The position numbers and the translations under genes are program-made. The notes below the pieces were generated by a model, which saw only the letters and a list, made by a program, of their open reading frames with translations, had not been told where the DNA came from and made no database searches. Positions 5,716 to 12,161 of a stretch of 12,161 nucleotides of DNA are shown here, in pieces. This DNA is from Porphyromonadaceae bacterium UBA7087 (GTDB taxonomy: Bacteria > Bacteroidota > Bacteroidia > Bacteroidales > Muribaculaceae). The stretch lies in the NCBI GenBank assembly GCA_002493515.1, contig DKYZ01000001.1:1-12161 (forward strand), in the 5' to 3' direction. The stretch's first letter is position 1. Every line of letters starts with the position of its first letter.

Positions 5716-5766
5716 CAACCTGGAAAGGGGAAACGCCCCCACACCATATAACCTAATATAGAATCT

Positions 5767-6966
5767 ATGCCATCAATTTCAAGAAGAGGACGGGTGATGC
5801 CGGCCTCGCCAATCCGAAAACTCGCTCCATATGCCGCGGCGGCGGCAGCGCGAGGCGTGAAGATATATTCTTTGAACATCGGCCAGCCTGACCTTCCGAC
5901 TCCCCAGGCCGCGTTCGACACATTGCACAGCATCGACCGGAAAGTGCTCGAATATTCCCCGAGCGACGGTCTGCCCTCGCTTAGGCGTAAGATGGCCGAA
6001 TACTACGGCCGTTTCGGAATCGAGGTCTCTCCCGAGGAAATCATAATGACCTGCGGAGGCTCCGAGTCTGTGCTGTTCGCATTCCTGGGCGCCCTGGATC
6101 CGGGCGACGAGGTGATTCTCCCCGAGCCGGCATATGCAAACTATGTGGCGTTCTCCAAGACAGCTGGCGCAAGAATCATCGGTCTCCCGTCGTCGATCGA
6201 CTCAGGTTTCGCGCTCCCTCCGATCGAGGAGTTCGAGAACTGCATCACTCCAAGCACCAAGGCCATACTTATCTGTAACCCCAACAATCCCACGGGATAC
6301 GTCTATAGCCGTGAGGAGCTCGAGCAGATACGCGACATAGTGAAGCGTCATGACCTCTTCCTCTTCTCCGACGAGGTATACCGCGAGTTCTGCTACAGCG
6401 ACAAGCCCATAATCTCGGCCCTTCAGCTTGAGGGTATAGAAGACCAGACCGTAGTCATCGACTCCGTGTCTAAGCGTTATAATGAATGCGGCATACGTAT
6501 CGGCGCGCTCGTGACCCGCAACAAGCAGCTCCATGACGCCGTGATGAAATTCTGCCAGGCGCGTCTGAGCCCGCCATTGATCGGACAGCTTGTGGCCGAG
6601 GCGTCGATAGATACCCCCAACGACTACCTGGAGCAGGCTTTCGGCGAATACCGTCGTCGCAGAGACTTCCTTCTCGAGGGTCTCAATTCCATTCCGGGCG
6701 TCTTCGCGCCCGTTCCCATGGGTGCCTTCTATTGTGTGGCGCGCCTTCCGGTGAGGAACGCGGAGGATTTCTGCCGATGGTGTCTTGAGGAGTTCAGCTA
6801 CAACGGCGCCACTGTCTTCATGGCTCCGGCAGCCGGATTCTATACCGTTCCCGGCATGGGACACAACGAGGTGCGCGTGGCTTATGTGCTCAAGCAGGAG
6901 GACCTTGCCCAGGCAGTCGACACTCTGAGAGCCGCACTTGATGCCTATCCGGGCACTGTCCGCTGA
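5767..6966 (+). CDS. PLP-dependent class I/II aminotransferase, aspartate aminotransferase-like
   Basis: This 399-residue cytosolic enzyme is complete for fold-type I aminotransferases. Visible landmarks are SLNIGQPDLPTP near residue 35, the GGSESVLFAF cofactor-phosphate region (about 97-106), CNPNNPTGY (170-178), D202 and Y205 in SDEVYREF, and the Schiff-base lysine K236 in SVSKRYNECGIRIG. R244 follows, with the substrate carboxylate-binding R370 in HNEVRVAYV. It would transfer the amino group between an amino acid (probably aspartate or a similar substrate) and 2-oxoglutarate; specificity is not determined by these motifs. The start at 5767 is preferred over M11 because the leading ISRRGRVMPASPIRKL is typical of the N-terminus of this subgroup. 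It is transcribed alone, from the promoter at 5685-5715 to the terminator at 6985-7040. Confidence 0.92.
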   Translation: MPSISRRGRVMPASPIRKLAPYAAAAAARGVKIYSLNIGQPDLPTPQAAFDTLHSIDRKVLEYSPSDGLPSLRRKMAEYYGRFGIEVSPEEIIMTCGGSESVLFAFLGALDPGDEVILPEPAYANYVAFSKTAGARIIGLPSSIDSGFALPPIEEFENCITPSTKAILICNPNNPTGYVYSREELEQIRDIVKRHDLFLFSDEVYREFCYSDKPIISALQLEGIEDQTVVIDSVSKRYNECGIRIGALVTRNKQLHDAVMKFCQARLSPPLIGQLVAEASIDTPNDYLEQAFGEYRRRRDFLLEGLNSIPGVFAPVPMGAFYCVARLPVRNAEDFCRWCLEEFSYNGATVFMAPAAGFYTVPGMGHNEVRVAYVLKQEDLAQAVDTLRAALDAYPGTVR

Positions 6967-6984
6967 GCATAGGATATCAGCCTT

Positions 6985-7040
6985 TCCCATATGGAAATGG
7001 AGATGTGATATGGCGTTTCCATTTCTATATGGGATTTTTT
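6985..7040 (+). terminator. Strong Rho-independent terminator after the aminotransferase gene
   Basis: A 17-bp stem pairs 6985-7001 with 7018-7034, with a single G-U wobble at 6993/7026, around a 16-base loop. It is followed directly by six Ts (7035-7040). It separates the aminotransferase from the Wzi-like gene, whose promoter begins two bases later. Confidence 0.9.
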
Positions 7041-7041
7041 A

Positions 7042-7072
7042 TTTCCATTTTCGCAAAATTTAACTAATTTTG
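7042..7072 (+). promoter_or_regulatory. Promoter of the Wzi-like/lipoprotein operon
   Basis: TTTC (7042-7045, three of four -33 bases) is followed by 19 bases and a full -7 box TAATTTTG (7065-7072). The -7 box ends only 14 bases before the ATG at 7087, so the leader is very short, about 8-10 bases. Confidence 0.62.
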
Positions 7073-7086
7073 CAAAAAATATCCCA

Positions 7087-8610
7087 ATGCGTCTTGTGTG
7101 GAAAATTATTATGGCGGCATTGTTGGCATTAGGCTCTCTGGCCGGATATGCCCAGTATTCTTTCTCGGTGTATGGTGATTTCAAACCATATGTCGGGAGC
7201 AATGACTTTGCGCCATATTATATGTCGGCCCTGCAGGCAGACCGCGTTACGCAGTCGAAAGGACTTCTGATCGGTCTCGGGGCACGCGATTCCCTGTCCC
7301 TGAGGAAGCGTTTCGACTTGGCCTGGGGCATCGAGGCCATAGGAGGCCCGTCATCGACGGTTGACTACCAGATGTGGGACAATGATGCGAAAGCTTACCG
7401 CGACATAGCCCGGCGTCCGGCGCCGGTGCGCCTGCAGCAACTGTATGCCGAGGTGAAATGGAGATGCCTGTTGCTGAGCGTGGGGATGAAGACCAGGGGG
7501 GCGGCATTGCTCTATGACCCGCTGACCAGCGGCGACGTGGTGTGGAGCGGAAACGCACGCTCCATTCCGGAGGCACGCATAGGGTTCGTGGATTTTCAGG
7601 ACATTCCCTTCACCAACGGGTGGGTGCAGGCAGACATGTGCATTTCCTATGGCAGATTTTTCGACAAGAAATGGATTGACACGCATTTCAATTTCCATCA
7701 CGGACGCATTTCGATAGACAACCTATGGACGTATAAAAGGATATATCTCCGCACAAAGCCGTCGCAACCCTTCAGCTTTCTGTTCGGAATACAGATGACA
7801 GGCATTTTCGGCGGCCACACATATACATATCTCGACGGAAAGATGACAAAAGACGTCGACAACTACCATGGATTCATGGACTTTCTCAAGATGATAATCC
7901 AGCTTCCCGGTGGCCGGGAGGGATATATGATAGGCGACCACAAGGGTTCCTGGGACGGCTGCGCCCGTTACCGTTTCAAATCCGGACATCAGCTGAGGGC
8001 CTATTTCGAATGGTTTTGGGAAGATGGCTCCGGACTCGTGAAAAACAATGGCTTCGACGGCCTGTGGGGATTGGAATACAGGTCGCCGCGACGCGGACTG
8101 CTCAATGCGGCAGTGGTGGAGTATCTTGATTTCACCAACCAGAGCGGACCGCTGCATTATGACCCTTTCGACAATCCCGGCTCATCGGTCACCACGCAGG
8201 TCAGGGGAAAGGACGATTATTACAACAGCACGTTCTACCGGCCTTATGTCAACTATGGAATGACGATAGGCACGCCCCTGGTGATGGGCACCATCTACAA
8301 TACCGACGGCAGCCAGTGGCTCAAGGCTACGCGCGTAAGGGCGATTCATGTCGCTTTCGAGGGCTCGATAGGGCAGCAGTTCGATTATGTCGTGAAATAT
8401 AACCATCGGAAGGCCTGGGGGGAGACCAACAGCTATTATCTCATGCATCCTCTCGAGGCTGACAGCTTTTTCATTGGAGCGGCATGGAGAGTGCCGCGTA
8501 TGAAGGGGCTGCGGTTGGAGGCAATGGTAGGCATCGACCGCGGAGACGCCCCTCAGAACGTTTTCGGGGGCGCAGTGACCATATCTTATGACCGACTTCT
8601 GAAATTCTGA
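7087..8610 (+). CDS. Capsule assembly Wzi family outer-membrane beta-barrel protein
   Basis: This 507-residue protein has a signal peptide MRLVWKIIMAALLALGSLAGYA cleaved before Q23. A long series of amphipathic strands follows, ending in a terminal aromatic (SYDRLLKF), the usual C-terminal signature for barrel insertion. The layout and segments such as LYAEVKWRCLLLSVGMK, the MTGIFGGHTYTY region, AYFEWFWEDGSG and YVVKYNHRKAWGE fit the Bacteroidota Wzi-like group (PF14052). In Escherichia coli, Wzi is an outer-membrane lectin that anchors capsular polysaccharide at the surface. Bacteroidota members are larger and not well characterised, so a surface-glycan role is a family-based inference. No capsule biosynthesis genes are adjacent. 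It is probably co-transcribed with the small lipoprotein that begins one base after its stop. Confidence 0.8.
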   Translation: MRLVWKIIMAALLALGSLAGYAQYSFSVYGDFKPYVGSNDFAPYYMSALQADRVTQSKGLLIGLGARDSLSLRKRFDLAWGIEAIGGPSSTVDYQMWDNDAKAYRDIARRPAPVRLQQLYAEVKWRCLLLSVGMKTRGAALLYDPLTSGDVVWSGNARSIPEARIGFVDFQDIPFTNGWVQADMCISYGRFFDKKWIDTHFNFHHGRISIDNLWTYKRIYLRTKPSQPFSFLFGIQMTGIFGGHTYTYLDGKMTKDVDNYHGFMDFLKMIIQLPGGREGYMIGDHKGSWDGCARYRFKSGHQLRAYFEWFWEDGSGLVKNNGFDGLWGLEYRSPRRGLLNAAVVEYLDFTNQSGPLHYDPFDNPGSSVTTQVRGKDDYYNSTFYRPYVNYGMTIGTPLVMGTIYNTDGSQWLKATRVRAIHVAFEGSIGQQFDYVVKYNHRKAWGETNSYYLMHPLEADSFFIGAAWRVPRMKGLRLEAMVGIDRGDAPQNVFGGAVTISYDRLLKF

Positions 8611-8611
8611 A

Positions 8612-9091
8612 ATGGAGACCACGGAGAAAAAGAACGTTATGAAAAGGATGAGACCCCTGGAGAGAATGCTGGCGGCGGTGACGCTCCTTGTAGTCGTCGC
8701 GGTCTCACTGTGCTCCTGTGTGCATCCCGGAGGAGACATCGGCCCCTATTTCGGCAACTGGGGTCTGGAGAAAATAGAGATCGACGGGGAGGTCAATGAC
8801 GATTACTCACAGGAGAATCCGGTTTTCCTCTCGTTTCAGTCATCCGTCTTCAATATGGGGACAGTAGGCAGCTGGGGCACTTTCGGAATGTGGGAGGAGG
8901 AGGAGGGTATCCTGACATTGACGGCGGATTCGTTTGCTGCTCCGGATAGATATTTCCCCAGGATAACGGGATGGGGGAGCCGTATAAGCGTGTCGCTCAC
9001 AATCCTGGAGAAAAGTTCCCGCCGGCTTCGCCTTCAATGGGACGATCCCGACGGGAGACTGTGGGTGTATACATTCAAGAAGCTGTTGTAA
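8612..9091 (+). CDS. Small lipoprotein, possibly lipocalin-like
   Basis: This 159-residue protein has a lipoprotein signal: basic n-region, hydrophobic AAVTLLVVVAVSL, and lipobox LCSC with the acylated cysteine at residue 36, followed by VHPGGD. The mature part begins GNWGLEKIEIDGEV, a W-x-L strand pattern seen in small lipocalin-like Bacteroidales lipoproteins (DUF4847-like). It then alternates short beta strands, as in VFLSFQSSVF, GILTLTA, RISVSLTIL, RLRLQW and WVYTFKKL. The specific family is a guess. The start at 8612 is one base after the Wzi-like stop, implying coupling; ATG 8639 (M10) is an alternative that would give a more typical signal length. An envelope partner role for the Wzi-like barrel is inferred only from the operon. 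Confidence 0.75.
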   Translation: METTEKKNVMKRMRPLERMLAAVTLLVVVAVSLCSCVHPGGDIGPYFGNWGLEKIEIDGEVNDDYSQENPVFLSFQSSVFNMGTVGSWGTFGMWEEEEGILTLTADSFAAPDRYFPRITGWGSRISVSLTILEKSSRRLRLQWDDPDGRLWVYTFKKLL

Positions 9092-9126
9092 TCAGGATTA
9101 CATAGAAACAGGCGTTCGTGGCAGCG

Positions 9127-9924
9127 TCAGGCATCGTCGCCGCCGACAATCACCGAAGGCTGTCCGGGAGCCGGAAAACCGGCGTCCGGATTGGAGATCT
9201 TTACATCCATTCGCGTCCATAGGAAGTTGGGAATCATCCTCCAGCCGCCGACCACAAGATTCCAGCGCCAGTCGATGACAGCCACGCGCCTTTTCCGGAC
9301 TATTGCCTTCAGAATAAGCCGCGTGGCATATTCCACATCCATCTCCATTGGATACTCCACTCCCTTTGTGAGAAGGGGAGTGTCAACCCATCCGGGTCGT
9401 ATGTCGGTGAACGTTATGTCGGCGCCCTCCTCGCGGGCAAGCTGCTCAAGAGCCACAAGATATGTCTGGCCGAATTTCTTGGTGGCCGAGTATGCCGACA
9501 GGCGCCCGATGCCGTTGGTGCCCGCTACGGATGTCACGGCGGCAATCTGTCCCCTGACTCCCTTGTCGCGGAAGTAGCGGTAGGCCGCGCACACCATGCG
9601 TGCGAATCCGGCGGCGTTGGTGTTGACTATCTCGACCTCCCTCTCCGGCATAAGTCCGAGATTCTCAAACCCGATGCCGGCCACATGGAAATATATGTCC
9701 ATGCCGCCGATTTTCTCAGCCAGCTCCGTCAGCCTGTCTACCGCCTCGGGTTTCGTCACGTCTATCGACATATATTCCACGCAGTCCGGATATCTATCCT
9801 TGAGCTGCTGCAGAGTCGAGGTATGGCGGGCGGCGAGCCCCACCTTCATGCCCCTCGATGCGAGAAGCTCCGCCATATGGTAGCCTATTCCCGAGGAGGC
9901 TCCCATAATCACTATTTTCTTCAT
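9127..9924 (-). CDS. Short-chain dehydrogenase/reductase (classical SDR)
   Basis: This 265-residue NAD(P)-dependent oxidoreductase has a Rossmann fold with the glycine motif GASSGIG (residues 8-14). D55 in SIDV contacts the adenine, N103 lies in NTNAAG, and the catalytic S132 (TSVAG), Y145 and K149 (YSATK) follow. After them comes PGWVDTPL, the usual loop after the active site. The basic residues R33 and H34 after the second strand (GLAARH) suggest NADP(H) preference. The typical NNAG motif reads HVAG (residues 80-83), a tolerated but uncommon variant. Substrate is unknown. It converges on the lipoprotein gene with 35 bases between the stops. A hydrophobic/aromatic C-terminal segment (WRWNLVVGGWRMIPNFLW) may associate with the membrane, as in DltE/YdfG-like relatives. 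No consensus TAnnTTTG promoter was found before it. Confidence 0.9.
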   Translation of the reverse strand: MKKIVIMGASSGIGYHMAELLASRGMKVGLAARHTSTLQQLKDRYPDCVEYMSIDVTKPEAVDRLTELAEKIGGMDIYFHVAGIGFENLGLMPEREVEIVNTNAAGFARMVCAAYRYFRDKGVRGQIAAVTSVAGTNGIGRLSAYSATKKFGQTYLVALEQLAREEGADITFTDIRPGWVDTPLLTKGVEYPMEMDVEYATRLILKAIVRKRRVAVIDWRWNLVVGGWRMIPNFLWTRMDVKISNPDAGFPAPGQPSVIVGGDDA

Positions 9925-10067
9925 CGTCCGTTTTATTTTGTTAGAGCGGCATTTTTTTTCCCTGGCGCCGCATTATCTACCATGATATTCAACACTTTTC
10001 GTCACGGTTAGGTTGAGCTTTCACAACACTTCCGCCTAATGTGCGTTGTATTTTATAGACATATATG

Positions 10068-10098
10068 TTTCATGCTTTGCCTAAAGTTATTAACTTTG
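10068..10098 (+). promoter_or_regulatory. Promoter of the fructose-1,6-bisphosphatase gene
   Basis: TTTC (10068-10071) is followed by 19 bases and a full -7 box TAACTTTG (10091-10098). The -7 box ends 43 bases before the ATG. A nearer TTTG at 10076-10079 has only 11 bases of spacing and is not used in this reading. Confidence 0.62.
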
Positions 10099-10141
10099 CA
10101 GCATTCAACCAATAACAACCGATCAAATACCTTAATCTGAA

Positions 10142-12139
10142 ATGCCAGTAAATCCACACCATCCGATAAGCGCCAACGCGATTGATTCCGACCGTAGGGT
10201 GCTCGAGCTGCTCTCACAGACCTTCGGAAACGTCTCGTCGGCCGCTACGGAAATAATCAATCTGGAGGCTATTCTCAATCTTCCCAAGGGGACGGAACAT
10301 TTTGTGGCCGACCTTCACGGGGAGTCGGAAGCCTTCAACCACATCCTGCGCAACGCCTCGGGCAACATCAAGCGCAAGGTAAACGAGCTTTTCGCCACTT
10401 CCCTGCGTGAGGAGGATATACGCCAGCTGTGTTCCCTGATATATTATCCGGAGAGAAAGCTCGCATATCTGAGACAGGGGAACGAGGACCTTGACAATTT
10501 CTATCAGATCACCCTCCATCAGCTTGTCAAGGTGCTGCAGAGGGTGTCTTCGAAATATACGCGCTCGAAGGTAAGGAAAAACCTTCCCAAGGAGTTCGCC
10601 TATATCATCGAGGAGCTTCTTCACGAGGCGCCCTCCGGGGAGAACAAGCAGCCGTATTACAACCGTGTCATCGAGACGATAATATCCACCGGCCAGGCAG
10701 AGCCTTTCATATGCGCTCTTTGCAACGTCATCCAGCGTCTCAGCATTGACCAGCTCCATATTCTCGGCGATATCTTCGACCGCGGACAGGGAGCCCATGT
10801 CATACTCGACACCCTGTCAAAATACAAGGACTTCGACATACAGTGGGGCAATCATGACGCTCTCTGGATGGGAGCCGCAGCCGGCAACCCCTGCTGCGTG
10901 GCCAATGTCCTCAGGGTCTCCCTCAGATATGACAATATGAACACTCTGGAAGACGGCTACGGCATCAATCTCGTGCCTCTGGCCACATTCGCGATGGAGA
11001 CCTACGGCGACGACCCATGCGAGGCCTTCATGCCCAAGGTGGCGCAGGACAACGCTCTTTCAGAAAAGTCGCGCCGCATGATAGCCAAGATGCACAAGTC
11101 GATTTCCGTCATACAGTTCAAGCTCGAGGGACAGATGTATGACAAATATCCGGAGTGGCGGATGCAGAAGAGGAAGCTTCTTGACAAAATCGACTATGAG
11201 AAGCGCACTGTCATGGTGGAGGGGGTGGAATATGACCTGCTCGACACGCATTTCCCAACCATAGACCCGGGCGATCCATACAGGCTTACTCCGGAAGAGG
11301 AGGAGCTGATAGAGAAGCTTGTCCATTCCTTCTGCATCAGCGACAAGCTCAAACGCCATATCCATATCCTCCTCTCCCACGGCGGTATGTACACGGTCTC
11401 CAATTCCAACCTGCTCTATCATGCCTCTGTGCCCCTCAATGAGGATGGCTCGATGCGTGAGGTGGAGGTTGAGGGACATCCTTACAGCGGAAGGGAGCTT
11501 CTGCAGCGTGTGGAGATGCTGATGCGCTCCGCGTTCAACACCGACACCCCGCGTGAGGACCGCCAGTATGCCATAGACTATTTCCTGTATATATGGAGTG
11601 GTCCGGATTCGCCTCTGTTCGACAAGGCGAAGATGACTACCTTCGAGCGTTATCTGATTTTGGACAAGACATCGCATACGGAGAAGAAAGGATGGTATTA
11701 CAAGCTGCGTGACAGCGAGGAGGTATGCGGCAGGATTCTCGACGAGTTCGGTGTCAAGGGTAGCCACCGCCACATAATAAACGGCCATGTGCCCGTGAAG
11801 GCTTCAGCCGGCGAGAGTCCCGTCAAGGCCAACGGAATGCTGATGGTGATTGACGGCGGTTTCTCGAAAGCCTACCACAACACCACCGGCATCGCGGGAT
11901 ACACCCTCATATTCCACAGCAGCGGGTTTGAGCTTGTGCAGCACGATCCCTTCACCTCGGCCGAGGAGGCTGTGCGCAACGGCACCGACATTGTGTCGAC
12001 CACGGCTCTTCTTGAGTTAAACTCGCAGCGTCTGAGGGTGCGCGACACTGACAAGGGCAAGGAGCTCCAGGCGCAGATCGACGAGCTTACGGAGCTGCTT
12101 TACGCATACCGCCACGGCATCATCAAGGAACGGAAATAA
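10142..12139 (+). CDS. fbp: Fructose-1,6-bisphosphatase, class III
   Basis: This complete 665-residue cytosolic enzyme hydrolyses fructose 1,6-bisphosphate to fructose 6-phosphate in gluconeogenesis. It is the class III type (PF06874) found in Bacillota and Bacteroidota and unrelated to the common class I enzyme. The metal-dependent phosphoesterase motifs are clear: VADLHGESEAF (D57, H59), HILGDIFDRGQGAH (D210, D213), QWGNHDALWMGAAAG (N237, H238) and LSHGGMYTVS in the second half. A later IINGHVPVKASAGESPVKANGMLMVIDGGFSK completes the active site. Full length matches the family. The start is set by the promoter spacing and by MPVNPHHPISANAIDSD, an N-terminus with no upstream in-frame alternative. 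No terminator is visible in the 22 bases after the stop before the window ends. Confidence 0.95.
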   Translation: MPVNPHHPISANAIDSDRRVLELLSQTFGNVSSAATEIINLEAILNLPKGTEHFVADLHGESEAFNHILRNASGNIKRKVNELFATSLREEDIRQLCSLIYYPERKLAYLRQGNEDLDNFYQITLHQLVKVLQRVSSKYTRSKVRKNLPKEFAYIIEELLHEAPSGENKQPYYNRVIETIISTGQAEPFICALCNVIQRLSIDQLHILGDIFDRGQGAHVILDTLSKYKDFDIQWGNHDALWMGAAAGNPCCVANVLRVSLRYDNMNTLEDGYGINLVPLATFAMETYGDDPCEAFMPKVAQDNALSEKSRRMIAKMHKSISVIQFKLEGQMYDKYPEWRMQKRKLLDKIDYEKRTVMVEGVEYDLLDTHFPTIDPGDPYRLTPEEEELIEKLVHSFCISDKLKRHIHILLSHGGMYTVSNSNLLYHASVPLNEDGSMREVEVEGHPYSGRELLQRVEMLMRSAFNTDTPREDRQYAIDYFLYIWSGPDSPLFDKAKMTTFERYLILDKTSHTEKKGWYYKLRDSEEVCGRILDEFGVKGSHRHIINGHVPVKASAGESPVKANGMLMVIDGGFSKAYHNTTGIAGYTLIFHSSGFELVQHDPFTSAEEAVRNGTDIVSTTALLELNSQRLRVRDTDKGKELQAQIDELTELLYAYRHGIIKERK

Positions 12140-12161
12140 TCCGGCTGAACCAAGACTGACC

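Noticed and set aside
5727..5740. GGGG/CCCC mini-hairpin in the aminotransferase leader as an attenuator
   Set aside because: A 4-bp stem with no alternative pairing or leader peptide is not enough evidence for regulation.
6202..6990. Minus-strand open frame of 262 codons opposite the aminotransferase
   Set aside because: The plus strand carries all aminotransferase landmarks. The antisense frame is typical of GC-rich genes and lacks a promoter or domain.
9087..9102. Inverted repeat TGTAAT-CAGG-ATTACA at the lipoprotein stop codon as a terminator
   Set aside because: The stem is only 6 bp, AT-rich and without a T-run on either strand, so it is too weak to call.
11060..11788. Minus-strand open frame opposite the fructose-1,6-bisphosphatase
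   Set aside because: It is antisense to conserved catalytic sequence and has no family signature.

Overview
The window looks like a chromosomal segment from a gut-type Bacteroidota, most likely order Bacteroidales and possibly Muribaculaceae-like. Several things point there: the Bacteroidota-style promoter signature (TTTG or a close match, about 19-20 bases, then TAnnTTTG) before several genes; a class III fructose-1,6-bisphosphatase; a Wzi-type capsule barrel; a PF14905-like outer-membrane barrel; and start codons without strong Shine-Dalgarno sequences. The genus assignment is inference. No rRNA, tRNA, CRISPR array, insertion sequence or prophage gene was recognised.

Left part (1-1560). 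This stretch is visibly AT-richer (about 40% G+C in hand-counted stretches) than the rest (about 55%). It holds the 3' end of an outer-membrane barrel gene on the plus strand. Facing it on the minus strand is a two-gene toxin-antitoxin module: a 77-residue antitoxin-like protein overlapping a 135-residue PIN-domain ribonuclease by ATGA. Between the toxin and the barrel gene lies a scar: 32 bases identical to the 3' end of the neighbouring MFS gene, fused to about 40 bases resembling the antitoxin gene (35/40). It reads as the remains of a second, tandem copy of the toxin-antitoxin unit with an internal deletion of about 77 bases. This is the most unusual structure in the window.

Middle part (1561-5710). 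An MFS exporter and a secreted protein of unknown function both lie on the minus strand, separated by a strong terminator. A divergent intergenic region with two perfect inverted repeats follows, and then a Fur-family metal-dependent repressor with a phosphoethanolamine-transferase-like membrane enzyme 13 bases downstream (probable operon). The pairing suggests metal- or stress-linked envelope (lipid A or glycan) modification.

Right part (5711-12161). An aspartate-type aminotransferase is driven by a promoter whose -7 box overlaps the stop codon of the preceding gene. It ends at a 17-bp terminator hairpin. Next come a Wzi-like capsule-assembly barrel and a small lipoprotein, a one-base-spaced pair. 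A short-chain dehydrogenase converges from the minus strand. Last is a complete class III fructose-1,6-bisphosphatase with its own promoter. Apart from the toxin-antitoxin scar and the Fur intergenic palindromes, the gene content is conventional housekeeping and envelope biology.
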